The notes beneath the pieces were generated by a model that saw only the letters and a list, made by a program, of their open reading frames with translations, made no database searches and was not told where the DNA came from. From NCBI GenBank assembly GCA_000827265.1, contig KN834835.1, forward strand, positions 137,676-201,675: a stretch of 64,000 nt of DNA. Reading direction: 5' to 3'. Made by a program: the position numbers and the translations under genes. The stretch is from Collybiopsis luxurians FD-317 M1. Taxonomy: Eukaryota; Basidiomycota; Agaricomycetes; Agaricales; Omphalotaceae. Positions 50,261 through 61,532 of this stretch are shown here, piece after piece. Numbering within the stretch: the first letter of the stretch is position 1; the number at the start of each line of letters is the position of its first letter.

Positions 50261-50900
50261 ACCCGAGAGATTTAACGATCACCCTATCATATTGTAAGTT
50301 GTGGAAGATTCGGAGCAAGCCTGGGAGATTCTGCAACCGCTGAACATCTGATCAAAAATACGAGAAGGGAGATATCTTCCGGCTGTTGAATAGCATTTTA
50401 CAACTACCTCGATGGAAAATATCAAGCTGTTATGCATCACGATGTTTGACACTACCTACTTGACATTGGCCGTCTTTGAACTGACCTGCCTTGAACACTT
50501 ACGGATTCAAGTAACCTGGGCACATGAGTCCTTGTTTCTTCTGTGCCCTCTTAATTTTAGCCGCTTCAATCCTATCACCTTTCAGGTACTAGCTCGAGCA
50601 AGTGGTTGTATCGTTAGCAGATAATGAGAAAAATTTACAAGGTTCTAGATATTTAGTGCCAAGGCGGTAGAAAGTGTTGAACTGCTCTGAATCATGATCG
50701 CACGGGTTGCGACCTGTTGCGACATATACTGTGGCCTCAAACCGGTGAAGCAAATTGTCAACAATCATGATGATCCTCCCATACTGCTACTGACGATGAT
50801 AGAAAAACTGGAACAGCAAGTATCCATCTTTCCGCCCGAGTTTCCATTGTTTGCTTCTCACCCGAGTCAGAGACTCTTTCCTCCTTAGCCCATTCTTAAC

Positions 50901-52243
50901 ATGTCGGTAGTTTTGTGTCTGTTGATCTAGTAAGTCACTTTAATACCGATAAAATATATCTTCTTGACTTCGAGTCATGGCATTGAAAGGGTGCTTCGCG
51001 TGACTGCAGAATCTCCTGTTATCTTTCAAACCATTGGTGGTACTTTGACCCCAGGACAGACCGTAACTATGGTAGTCCAGGGACCCGCACCAAGCTTTGA
51101 AATACATTTTGAGCAGGGCGCCCTGGCCGCAGTTGCAACTACCATTGTCCCGACTGGTACTTCGGACGAATATGACTTCCCTTTGGTAATTCCGACGGAA
51201 TTAACGTGAGCGTAACTGCTTAACATTCACCACAAAAAAAAACAGCTATACTGACTTCAATACTAGTGGAACCGACGCTGTCTTTCTTATTGAAACAGGA
51301 AATGTTGGAGCATTTACTGTTCAAACAGTTCCTCTTGCAGCATTTCCACAACTTAATACTGAAAAGTCTGTGTTTCTTAACGATAGAGAACAATGTGCAG
51401 AAACGTCTTAATCAGGATCTTAACGTCACCCTTAGGTACCTCAGAATCTACTCCTAGTGGTGGTACAAGGTGAGTAAATCGGGAAAGATGTAGCCAAAGA
51501 TGCATCTTACGTGTTGCCCAGTATATTTACAGCTCCTCCTTCCTCGTACGTCTCTAGTTCTCTAAGGGATAGGTATGGGGATTCATCTTCAAACCAGACA
51601 ATCAACAAGCTCGAGAGGCTCTATATCGTCGGTCATTGAAAGCCATTCCTTATTCAATAGCTTACACATTCCCTAGGAGTTCTCCAGAACCCGCATCTAC
51701 GACTTCCCACGCACCAACTGGCGGGGAAACGATAAAATCGAGTCACAGTGTTATCATTGGCAGCGTGGTGGGAGGGGTAGGGTCACTGATTCTCATTGGA
51801 GCTATACTGCTCTGTCGTCGATACCGTACTCGACGCTCCACAACAGTTCAACAAATAAATGCTGCAGCAGGCCATGATGAGGATTCTGCGAATGGGACCA
51901 TCTCCCCTTTCGTAGGTATTCAAACCACCTCTCAATTTCCTGAAAAACGTCAGCCTACAGCAAACTGGAGGCTTGAAAACATCCGAGACACAGAGAACGA
52001 TGAGAACGCCACCCCATCAACGTCTTCCACTCATATGCGAAGGATTTTTTCGATACTCAAGAGAATATCTATGAATCGATCGACAGAACTCCCAGTGGCG
52101 AGCCAGAGATTAGGCAGAACAATCGCAGAGTCAGAGAGTTTCGTCATCAGGATAGTGGGTGGAGTCATCCGGCTGAGGCTCGGGATCGAGATTCTGGTAG
52201 CGAAGATGTCATTGAGCTTCCTCCGGACTACGCTTCGGTATGA
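50901..52243 (+). pseudogene. PPxY single-pass membrane protein, first copy (broken)
   Basis: Same layout as the intact gene at 56859-58417. Exons are recognisable at 50901-50929, 50990-51205, 51267 onward and 51660 onward. Splicing exon 1 to 2 as in the intact copy gives TAG instead of the Trp codon at residue 10. Exon 3 contains in-frame stops. A one-base loss near 52093 throws the tail out of frame, although the other frame still shows DSGW and ELPPDYASV. The membrane helix (IIGSVVGGVGSLILIGAILL) and the basic RRYRTRR stop-transfer are preserved. Confidence 0.8.
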
Positions 52244-52475
52244 TGTCATGTCGTAAAATAGCTCTCTCTACCCTTGACCCCAGTTCTGGTGAGGCACAGA
52301 AGGCGGAGGTCCCGAAAGATGCTGTTTGGGTGAAAAAGGAAAAGGACCCAACCTGTTGATACGTATACAGAACATATTCATGCGCATATAGTCAGCAAGA
52401 ACCCCGAACGTTGCCAACTGTCCAACTCACCATAAGCCTCCCATGCCCTGGCTGAGCATGCATCTTCAAATCAGC

Positions 52476-52707
52476 CACCCCATCAACGTCTTCCATTCAT
52501 ATGTAGAAAATTCTTTCGATAATCAGGAGGATATCTATAAATCATATAACAGAAGCCCCCAATGGTGAGCCAGAGATAAGGCGGAACAATCGCAGAGTAA
52601 GGGAGATTTGTCACCAGGATAGTGGGTGGTGGGTGGAGAGATTCTCACAATTGAGATTCTGCAAGCGAGGGTGTGATTGAGCTTCCTCCGAACTACCCTG
52701 CAGTATG
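52476..52707 (+). pseudogene. Duplicated 3' end of the first copy
   Basis: This segment repeats the tail region of the preceding pseudogene (from CACCCCATCAACGTCTTCCA onward), ending in ELPPNYPAV. It has lost exons 1-4 and has small insertions such as a doubled GTGGGTG. It is a partial local tandem duplicate. Confidence 0.75.
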
Positions 52708-52919
52708 ATTTTGTCTTGTAGAATGAATCGAAGTCTCGTGTCAGTACATCATAGAATCCAGCACAGGTGCACTTGCTACCCCAATTCTCAAATGCTGTGC
52801 GGACTGATCCTGTGTACCCCAATTGGATTTCTTTATTTTCAAAAAGGCGGATAGATTGTCTTCACGATCGGCTGCCACCTGGGCTGTTGTTGCGAAACGT
52901 CTCCGTTAAATCTCTACCC

Positions 52920-53215
52920 GCGTCAGAGAAATTCGAAAATAGAACAGTTGAGAAGTCTGTACAGTGTGTCTTCCTGCGCGCGATCTGCAATAAGTGAAGA
53001 GTAGAACTTTTACTGCGTGTCACTCAAGAGAACCAGGAAATGACAATCCAACAGCGGAAGACATACTAGAATTCACATAAATTCGCAAAAATATTATACA
53101 AGTACATCGCCAAGGACAATGTACCTTTGGTAGATCCTTCCTGTGCAAGGATACAACACGAAATCACTTGGCTTCCCCAACCAAAGGCTCGACAATCTCG
53201 ACCGCGCGCTTGAAC
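52920..53215. repeat. Conserved convergent intergenic block with relic of the small gene
   Basis: This block (AACCAGGAAATGACAATCCA, GAAGACATA, GCCAAGGACAATGTACCTTT) recurs at about 58660-58790 and 61890-62045, between the two convergent genes of each unit. At 53156-53215 it runs into the complement of the last exon of the 160-aa gene. The sequence then diverges at about 53217, so the small gene of this unit is deleted except for its end. Confidence 0.75.
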
Positions 53216-53387
53216 TCTACCACAAACGGTTACCTGATAAGCGATGTCAATTTGGACTTGGCATTGGCCGTTCGGCCCGCCAGATAGTACATTACCTACC
53301 GGTAGACGCACTCACAAGCCCACAGAGAGTCTTTCGTTAATCTATCGAAGCAGATATCAATAATTCATGTAAGGGTACTTGGGTGCT

Positions 53388-53880
53388 TTAAACAATCGCT
53401 TTCACAATCAGGAAGGTATACGTGGCGGTAAGGTTAAGGGCGCCGCAAACAGTGATAATGATCTCGCCAACGAGAGGGAGGAGTTCCGCGAGCAATCCAC
53501 CAACGAGACCACAAATGAGCTGGATGAGAGTAGCGGCGAGGCCAAGGATGTCGCAGAGGAGAGGGAAGATGACGTTGGTTTCGAGAGAAGAAACGACTTT
53601 TAACACAGCAGCGACGGCCTCGAAGACGAGCTACAAGGTAATCGTGTCAAATGCGGCTCTACAGACGAAGGGACACCAAAGAAACATATGTTCAAAAGAC
53701 AAATAACCAGTTGGGCGATATCGGCGACGAGAAGGACAACACCGTCCACTGTGGTCAAGACAGTGATGAGAGCAGCTTTAACCAGAGCGTTAACGTCGGT
53801 AATGGCGTCGTTGAGAACATGTTTAATGTCGTTAACGATCGGTGTCAAGACCTCGATGGTGCAGTTTTCGGACTATGCGA
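53388..53880 (-). pseudogene. Very hydrophobic helical protein, 5' truncated
   Basis: Two exons, about 53880-53708 and 53630-53388, give a frame with VKAALITVLTTVDGVVLLVA, VFEAVAAVLKVVSSLE and GLAATLIQLICGLVGGLLAE, ending LIVKAIV. Such amphipathic, Gly/Leu/Val-rich repeats are seen in small secreted proteins of mushrooms; the family is not named here. No start or leader is found: at about 53880 the sequence switches to unrelated AT-rich DNA. It is therefore probably a 5'-truncated relic, or the first exon lies beyond an insertion. Confidence 0.45.
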
Positions 53881-54449
53881 ACCTTACATCTATGCCGGGA
53901 AATTCTTCTTTTTTTTATTCAACTCATACAATTTTGATGCGCAATTCAATGCTACATTCGATTGTTTTTACTATCCGGGTGGCAAGCCTTTTACAAGCAC
54001 ACAACAACATCAAATAAAGCTCGACCCTGAGCTCATATATAAGCAGATTACGGGTATCAAAGGCTTCAAGGCGCTGGTTCGGTATGTCCCTACTGCTCAC
54101 CATTGCTGATTTCCCTTTGACATGTGTACTCGCAGCTTTGAACGATCTACAACTTCCACAACTCCTGCTCCTTCTCTGAGAGGGTACAAGCATGTCATAA
54201 TTTCAAGCTGCTCATCCGTCGTTCTGGATTCAGCATCCGTAGGTGTTCTTGGAGCTTTAAGAATGCTTGCTCACCTGTCGTTCTTTTCTCTGTCGTTCCT
54301 ATGAACTGTCGTGACTGCCTGGCCTCTGGGATCGCAAATTAATCATGGAACGGAACTTGAAAGACAATTTGCTCGACCCCAATATAGTCAGTCACGTATT
54401 TCTTGGATCGTTATTTAAACAGTGAAAGACACATTCAAACATAGAAAAC
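53881..54449. other. Spacer with a small repeat of the next open frame
   Basis: TATCCGGGTGGCAAGCCTTT at about 53972 repeats TATCCAGGGGGCAAGCCTTT at about 54738 (YYPGGKPF against CYPGGKPF). The rest is unassigned. Confidence 0.4.
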
Positions 54450-55025
54450 TTGCCCATATACTTGGCAAAACAGTTCCCAGACACAAATCGTGAAAGATGG
54501 GTCGTTTGTTTGACGAGACGCGTACACGCGTTTGGTGTGGAGAAGAATGACGATCCTATGGCTGAACCAGTCCTGACAAAACTCCCGCTCAATAGCTGCC
54601 CGAAATGGGTAATGACCGACCCCGAGGTGACTGTGTCATTTGATAGTATCCAACAAATGGAAGGCCTAGGGTTTTTCTCGTGGATTACCAATGGCATGGT
54701 AGCGTAAATGCGTGCGCAAGTTATTCCGTCAGAATGCTATCCAGGGGGCAAGCCTTTCGTGAAGAAGCTGAAACAGATCAGGTACGGGGATCCACAACCA
54801 GATTTGAAGAACCCAACGGGACCACCGATACGTCAGAAGGGTGAAGGGTCATCGATGGATATGGGGTGGGGTGTGCTCGAAGAATTAGCGAGACGAGGGA
54901 AGTATGATGGAGATCACCAAGGCGTACCTGTGACGTTTCAGCGCAAGTTTACCGCGCATTATCTGCGAATATGGGTTCAGCGCTGGGGAAAAACCAAGCT
55001 GGGAATAAAATCATCTGGGATTTGA
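54450..55025 (+). other. Unrecognised frame interrupted by one stop
   Basis: One reading frame runs for about 190 codons and is broken by a single TAA (54705-54707) followed directly by ATG. The sequence reads as real protein on both sides (RRVHAFGVEKNDDPMAEPV before, ECYPGGKPFVKKLKQIRYGD after). Either a nonsense mutation has killed the gene or two frames abut by chance. I do not recognise the family. A fragment with YPGGKPF occurs upstream at 53972. Confidence 0.35.
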
Positions 55026-55696
55026 AACAGCAGTACCCAACTTCGAAGTTTCCACCATGGGTGTAGCCAGAGGCTGATTGAGCTGGTTGTTGTAGTACTT
55101 ACAAGGTACTTGGCTTCCAGTAGTATGTACAGTATTGGCACCCCATAGAAGTCCTTTCCATTGTTGTGGTCTGGCAATGAGGAAATAAAATTGATCTTTC
55201 CTAAGCTGTATGTAGTCATAGTACGAATTCTCGAAGAAAACATAGCTATTATTAGGCCGGTTGCCGTTCCGATACAGAATTCCTGCGACATCAAGATCCT
55301 GCATCGCAATAATACGAAGATGCTTTATTGATGTACAATCTGTATACAGTATTTTGTTACGTGTGACGGGTGCGGCTACCGGTAGGTAAATTGTAATGTA
55401 TTATATACAGAAAAAAGAGTGGTGTTAGTTCCACTATCGCTGGTATAAGCATACGAATCGTGATCACCTCTGACCAGGTAGCCCCCCTGATCCAGAGCCA
55501 GAAGAAATTTTCGGTACTCTACCCGAAAGACGCTAAACTCAACGTGGAGACGAGCTACTATAGATTCTGAACTTGATCCTAATAGCCTGCGCAAGAAAGA
55601 GTGTTGCTTCATTTCTAACTCTTTCTTGGCTTTAACATCGATATCCAGAATGATATGGCAGCCGTCAGTCGGTGGAGTGTTCAGTTGGCAGTCCAC
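55011..55696 (-). other. Candidate two-exon gene or relic, unrecognised
   Basis: A minus-strand frame at 55696-55376 (VARLHVEFSVFRVEYRKFLL, then DQGGYLVRGDHDSYAY) is followed, after a plausible intron starting GTAGCC, by a frame with YVFFENSYYDYIQLRKDQFY and RPQQWKGLLWGANTV. The phases do not join cleanly with the donor I can see, so exon borders or integrity are in doubt. Not recognised. Confidence 0.3.
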
Positions 55697-56031
55697 CGGG
55701 GCCGTATATAACTAGCAACCAATCTTCAGTGGCAGCTTCCTACGTCTGATATATAATTCCAAGTTGCCGCACGCTGGCTGACAAATAACAGAGAAGAGCG
55801 ATCTCTTCTGGCTGTTGAATTGTTGAACAGATCGTGTCATTCATCAAGTAGTTATGTTTCAGCATACTTGATAGTGATTGTGCCTTTATTCCCTCCCACA
55901 TTCCATTAAGTTCACCACAAGAGAACACTACTTGTACTTCGCTCGCACTAATATCTGTGTTTAGGTCACTACTTAAGCACTGAATTCCGTCAGTTGTGCC
56001 GGTATCACATAATAGAGAGCAGCTTCAAAGC

Positions 56032-56650
56032 CAGTGTTGCCGCGGTTCGGTTCGGTTCGCGAACCTGCCATTTTTGGTGGACCTGAACCTAAACCTCAAG
56101 GTTCAGTTCAGCATTTGTTGAACCTTGAACCTGAGGTTCGGTCCAGGTTCAGAACTGGGTTCGAACCTCCGAACCTTCAAAATTTCAGATTGAATAGATG
56201 AGCACTTTTTAAGCTCCATAACTTGAATTTTTGCTACCCATACATATTTATTCACTCAAAATGGGCCTGTCAGGTTGTTAAATAGTCCTATAGATCAGCT
56301 TTTATCTCAATTACTGAGAGTAAGTATGTAATAGCATATCATATAACAAGATTTAAAGTTGTTCACTTAGAAACTCGATTGAGGATGTATTTTCTACCTT
56401 AATATGAGTTACTAACCTTAGAAGAGATGAAAAAAATCAATCTGCCTCTTTCAGATACATATTTTGGCCTGCAAACTGTTGCAGGTTCGGTTCAGATTCA
56501 GAGGTTCAGTTCAGGTTCACCACCACCCGAACCTTGAACCTCCAAGTTCGCGAACCTTCAAGGGTTTACTGAACCTGAACCTGAACCTTGGGTCCAGTTC
56601 AGGTTCGCACCGGGTTCAGTAGGTTCACGCACCGAACCGCGGCAACACTG
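56032..56650. mobile_element. hAT-family MITE, 619 bp
   Basis: The ends are CAGTGTTGCCGCGGTTCGGT and its exact complement, a perfect 20-bp terminal inverted repeat. They are flanked by a perfect 8-bp target duplication TTCAAAGC (56024-56031 and 56651-56658). CAGTG ends with 8-bp duplications are diagnostic of hAT elements. The subterminal parts consist of many GGTTCGG/GGTTCAG and inverted CCGAACC/CTGAACC motifs, typical transposase-binding repeats. There is no coding capacity. It inserted about 200 bases upstream of the intact membrane-protein gene. Confidence 0.95.
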
Positions 56651-56858
56651 TTCAAAGCCGGTGTCGCCCGTCAGTGAAGGGCGTTCAACTGCTTTGAATT
56701 ACGATTGAGCTGGTCGCCTCCAGCATATATTCATCAATCATGATAATCTTCCCGTACTGGTGATACAAAAATCAAGACAGTAACTGTAAGTATCCATCGT
56801 TTGCTTCTTAACCAAGTCGTTGGAGCGACTCCTCCTGCCTTGACTTTTAGCCGTGAAC

Positions 56859-58417
56859 ATGACGCTGGCCTGGTGTCTCTTGAGCTGGTAAGTCACTTCA
56901 ATATAGGATACATCTCTCTGGCTCATGGCGATTGCTTCACTGAAAGGGTGCTTCTCGCGACTGCACAAAATAACTTCATTCCAGAGTTACCACCCATTGG
57001 AACATTGACTCCAGGACAGACCGTCAGTTGGACGATAAATGGATCCCCAAATAACTTTGCCGCGATATTCCGCGAGGGTGACCTGGTCTTGACTGCAACT
57101 ACTGTTCACCCTAGTCAAGGCCAACTTGACTTCTCTTTAGTGATTCCGACGGCATTACCGTGAGAACAACTGCTTAACATTCACCACGAAGAACACTTAA
57201 ACTGACTGAAATGCATCATTAATGGAACGGAAATTGATTTAGGGTTCAGCCTTCTAGGTGGTGGATTATTTCCTACTGAAGGGGTTCGCTCTAGCGGTGT
57301 CATCTACAAGTTCAAGGTCTGCACTGTATCAAGCAATATAAAACAATATGCTTACACTTTCTCAGTGCTGTACAATCACTTTTGGATCCCATTTCGAGTC
57401 CCGGTACAAGGTGAGAAAATCGCGTAGGATGTAGCCAAAAATGTGTCTTACATTTTGCCCAGTACAACTCATCCCTCCTCGTACGTCCCCGGTTCCTTTG
57501 ATGGATGGATATGAGGACTTATCTTCAAACCAGGTAATCAACGAAATCGGGAGGCTCTACATCGTCAGTCATTTGAAGTCATTCCTTATTCAATCAGTTA
57601 CTCATTGCGTAGAAGTCGCACAGAAACTGCCTCATTCACTCCGACCAGCCTGACGGCTTCACTAACACAGACTAGCCTTACGGCTCCGCTGACACCGACT
57701 AACTTGACTCCGCTGACGCCGACCAGCCAGACTGCTCCTCTGACACTGACTAGCTTGACTCCGTTGACGCCGACTAGACAGACTGCTCCGCTGACACCGA
57801 CTCACCTGACAACTCCTAAAGTGACTCACAGTCCTGATATTATCGGCGGTGCTGTGAGAGGTGTAGGACTGCTCCTCCTCCTCATCGGAGCTATCCTGCT
57901 TTGCCGCCGCTACCGCACCCGACGTTTCGCAACGGTTCAACAAATCAGACCCGCGGTTGTCCATGGAACTGTCTCACCTTTCGCGAGTAGTCAAGCCACA
58001 TCTTATCTTCCAGAGAAACGCAGCATCCCAGAAACAGGGGACGAGGAGAATCTCATCCCTTCTCAATCTAATCGTATGCAGAGAGCACCTCATCTTCCAC
58101 AAAAGTATCGGCCTACACAAAACTGGAGGCCAAAAAACTTTCCAGAAGCGGAGACCGAAGAGAACGCCATCCCAACAACGCTTTCAACCCAATCCACTCG
58201 TATGCAGGGGATTCATTCAATACTCACGAGGGTATCCCTGAATAGCTTGACAGAGCTTTCGAGTGTTGGGCAAGAGATAAGGCGGAGCAATATCAATCCC
58301 GGAGCCAGGGAGTTTCGTCACCAAGATAGTGGGTGGAGAGATCTAGCTGCGGCTCGAGATCTCGATTCAGGAAACGAGAATGTAATTGAGCTTCCTCCGG
58401 ACTACTCTGCAGTATGA
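56859..58417 (+). CDS. Single-pass membrane protein with Ser/Thr stalk and PPxY tail
   Basis: Five exons join in frame: 56859-56887, 56947-57159, 57250-57410, 57463-57484, 57613-58417, giving 409 aa. A signal peptide is formed across intron 1 (MTLAWCLLSW joined to VLLATAQNN). An outer domain contains LTPGQTVSWTINGS and LVLTATTVHP. A mucin-like stalk follows, of repeated LTPTSLTAP units. Next come one membrane helix (GVGLLLLLIGAILL), a basic stop-transfer RRYRTRR and a tail of about 170 residues ending ELPPDYSAV. PPDY fits the PPxY motif bound by WW domains of Rsp5/NEDD4 ubiquitin ligases. Intron 2 lacks AG at the position used by the first copy, so I used the next AG, which keeps the frame. 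Ligand or role unknown; probably a cell-surface protein. Confidence 0.75.
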
Positions 58418-58791
58418 TACTGTTTTGTCGATTAGATAATTAGTTTATGGTCAGCAATTCGCGAATGCTGTTCGGACTATTTCCTTGTTACGCAAACAGG
58501 GTGCTTTATCTCTCAAAAAGACGAATAGTTCGTCTTCAATATCGGCTGCCTCTCTGTCTGTTTTCTACTCGTGTCAAAGAACATCAGAAGACACAGGAGC
58601 TGAAAAGGCCGTACACATTGTCTTCCGACCTGCGATCTGAAAGTAGACGTTTTACCGCGTGTTGTTCAGGAGAACCAGGAGATGATAATCCAACAGTGGA
58701 AGACATCGACTACGCGGAAAATCGCGACAATATTCTACAAGTACAACGACAAGAAGAATGTACCTTTGGTAAACCCTTCCTGTGTACGAAA

Positions 58792-59505
58792 TCACTTAGC
58801 TTCCCCAACCAAAGACTCGACAATCTCTACCGCGCGCTTGAACTGAGCCTTTTGCTCGGGCGTAGCTTGAACCGAGCTCGAGCTGTACATACAGAACAAA
58901 GAGAGGTGTTAGTGCAACTATCACTGGTTTCAGCACTATGCGCGTCCACTCACCCGGGCCCTCCACTAACCCCACTCATTCCCCCATTAAACCACTGCAA
59001 ATCATCACTTCCCCAAAAGATACTAGTATCTAAACCGTAGATATCCTCGCTCCCAGGTGGCTGCTCAGTCGGTAGCTTCTTGAGTATTCCGTGAAGCTCG
59101 TCCATCCAAGCCTCCGCTGACTCAGTAGTGTCGGAACCTGAAATGAAATCGATCAAGAGGATAACCAAAAGGGTGGCCATTTAGGTAAGTTCCGGCCTAT
59201 GATCCCACAACGATAACTGCGATATCTTACCAGATAACTTGACTTGAGTTCCTTGGCCCAGACTCTTTGGCGCAAAGCTCCCTAAGTCTGGAGTACCATC
59301 TGCCCTTGAAGCTGAGGAGATGTTCAAGGTGTCGGCATTCTCAGTACGAGTAATGGTGGCAATGAATGAAGGCGTTGGAGGGGCAAATCCGCCGGTAATG
59401 CCTGTTAAAAACAGTTTCGGAAGACCAATGAGCGAAAGCGCAAAGACTGATCTAGTTGCAGTCCGTACCTTTCTGCAATCGCAGCGAATACTCTGCAGGA
59501 GCCAT
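58792..59505 (-). CDS. Small cytosolic protein of the repeated unit (160 aa, copy 1)
   Basis: Four exons join in frame: 59505-59469, 59401-59231, 59137-58954, 58882-58792. The protein starts MAPAEYSLRLQKGITGGFAP and has no leader. A central segment reads LPTEQPPGSEDIYGLDTSI and FWGSDDLQWFNGG. It ends in a charged helix (KAQFKRAVEIVESLVGEAK). The copy at 62046-62765 has identical exon sizes (37, 171, 184, 91) and about 80% similarity, so both appear under constraint. No known domain is recognised; I believe similar proteins occur in other mushrooms, but cannot check. It converges on the membrane-protein gene, 374 bases between stops. Confidence 0.82.
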
Positions 59506-59554
59506 GATGGGTGTTCGAGTGGTGTGGTGTTAAATCGGAATCGATAAACGGTCC

Positions 59555-59561
59555 TTATATA
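59555..59561 (-). promoter_or_regulatory. TATA box of small gene copy 1
   Basis: TATATAAG on the minus strand lies about 50 bases before the start at 59505. The second copy has TATATAAAG at the same place. Confidence 0.6.
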
Positions 59562-60162
59562 TCTTTCGGGGTCGGATATTAATGCGATATGACCCGATAG
59601 ACCTATATACTAAGATAGCACGGCTGTACGTTGAAAGGCCTTGGATTAGCCTAGATGAGGATGGAGGCGGTTGGAGGAAGAAGAATGACGTTGATGAAGC
59701 GCCCATTGAGCGCCATCGCGACTCGAAATAAGCGCCACGGTGCCCCACATCGCGGTATAGTCGCTCGACTATGGTTGAGTACGCATAGCCTTGACAGCAT
59801 TGGGCCTCTTGATCTCATCCTTATTCGGTTGATCTAAACATAAGTATGCGGACACAAGTAATTTGTGCTCACGATTATCTGTGCCTATTTACGTACTAGG
59901 TCGTAGTCATGTCGGTATCGGATGAAGGGGGAAAGTTACAAAGCCAGCGCCGCCAATTTGGTAGAAAGTGTTGAGCTGCTTTAAGTTACGATCGCGCTGG
60001 TTGCCTCAAGACGGCGAATCAGATCTTCAACAGTCGTGATGGTCCTCCCGTATTGCTACTGGCGATAGAAAAACTAACAGAGCAACTTGAAATATCCATT
60101 GTTTGCTTCTTACTGCTTCTTACTCGACCTGCAGGCTCCTCCTTCCTTGACTGATCTTTATC
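59562..60162. other. Inter-unit spacer
   Basis: 59562-59760 matches 62822-63010 (GATATGACCCGATAGAC, ACGGCTGTACGTT, GATTAGCCTAGATG), the 5' flank of each small gene. 60025-60120 matches the 5' flank of the other membrane-protein copies. No further gene is seen. Confidence 0.6.
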
Positions 60163-61532
60163 ATGACGCTGGCTTCGTGTCTCTTGCTGGTAAGCCACTT
60201 CAATATAGCATACATCTCTTTAACTCATGACAATTGCCCCTTTGAAAGGGCGCTTCTCGCGACTGCAAAAATTGACTATATTCCAGAATTACCACCTATT
60301 AGAACTGTGACTACAGGCCAGATCGTCACTTGGCGATGAATAGATCCCCACTACAATTGGCCGCGATATTCGGCGACGGTAACCTGGTGACCAGGTCCTG
60401 GTCTTTACTGCAACTACTATCGTCCCTGTTTTAGATCAACTTGAGTTCTCTTCATTAATTCCGACGGCATTAACGTGAGCATAACTGCTTAGCATTCACC
60501 ACGAAGAATGCTCGTGCGGACTGAAAAGCATCACTGGTGGAACTGAGTTTGATTTAGGGGTCAGCATTCTAACTCTTAGATTACTTCCTTCTGCAACATT
60601 CGGTCTTGAGGTGCCATCTAATAATAGTACAAGATTTGCAGTGTATCGGACAGTATAGGATAACGTGCTTACGTCCTTTCTTGACCAGTGCACCCTCTGT
60701 TTTAGGTAGTACTTTGATTCCCGGTACAAGGTGAGTCGAGCGGGAAGTAGCCAAAAATGCGTCTTACATTCTGTCCGGCACAACTCCTCCCCCCCTAGTC
60801 CCCTTAATAGAAGGGTATAAGGACTCATCTTCAAACCAGGCAAGCGATGGGCTTCGGAGGCTCTTTATCGTCAGTCATTTCAAGCCATTCCTTATTCCAT
60901 TACTTACCGATCGCGTAGGGGTTCTGCAGAAACTGTATCAACGATTTTGCTCACACCAACTGGCCCGACGGCTTGACACAGACGGACTAATTCGACGACG
61001 ACCAAAGTGAATCACAGTCCTGGTATTACCAGCGGTGTCGTGGGAGGTGTAGGACTTCTTTTCCTCATCGGAGCTATTTTGCTCTGCCGTCGCTACCATG
61101 CTCCGCGTCGACGCTCCGCAACAGTGCAGCAAATCAGTGCCGTGGTTGGTCATGACATTGATGAGAATTCTTTGAATGTGACTATCTCACCTTTCGCCAA
61201 TACCCACAACTCATCTTCCAGAAAACCGCCACCGCACAAAAAACTTGAGGCTCGGAAACATCCCAGAAACGGAGACCGATGAGAATGCCATCCTAGCAAC
61301 TTCTTCATCTCAATCCAATCGTATGCAAGGGATTTGTTCGGTACCCAGGAGAATCTCTATGAATAGATGAACAGAACTCCTCAGTATTGAATTAGAGATA
61401 AGGCAGAGCAATCGTAGAGTCAGGGAAGTTTCTCACCAGGATACTGGATGGAGAGATCTGGCTGTGGCTCGAGATCGAGATTCCGGCAGCGAGGATGTGA
61501 TTGAGCTTTCCCCGGACTATTCTTCAGTATGA
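60163..61532 (+). pseudogene. PPxY single-pass membrane protein, third copy (broken)
   Basis: It has the same order as 56859-58417. Exon 1 (MTLASCLLL) has lost two bases before the donor, shifting the frame into exon 2. Exon 2 ends early at CGA TGA where the intact gene has an open ACGATAAAT. The membrane helix (GVVGGVGLLFLIGAILL) and RRYHAPRRRSATVQQI remain, but frames shift after about 61260. The closing motif reads ELSPDYSSV, so PPxY is reduced to SPDY. Non-functional. Confidence 0.82.

Noticed and set aside
54977..55309. Alternative minus-strand frame of 110 codons
   Set aside because: It overlaps another frame of more protein-like composition. Neither could be joined cleanly to the upstream exon, so no gene model was proposed from it.
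58447..59040. Plus-strand open frame of 197 codons
   Set aside because: It overlaps the last two exons of the minus-strand 160-aa gene and the conserved intergenic block, and it is not kept open in the homologous block at 61.6-62.2 kb.
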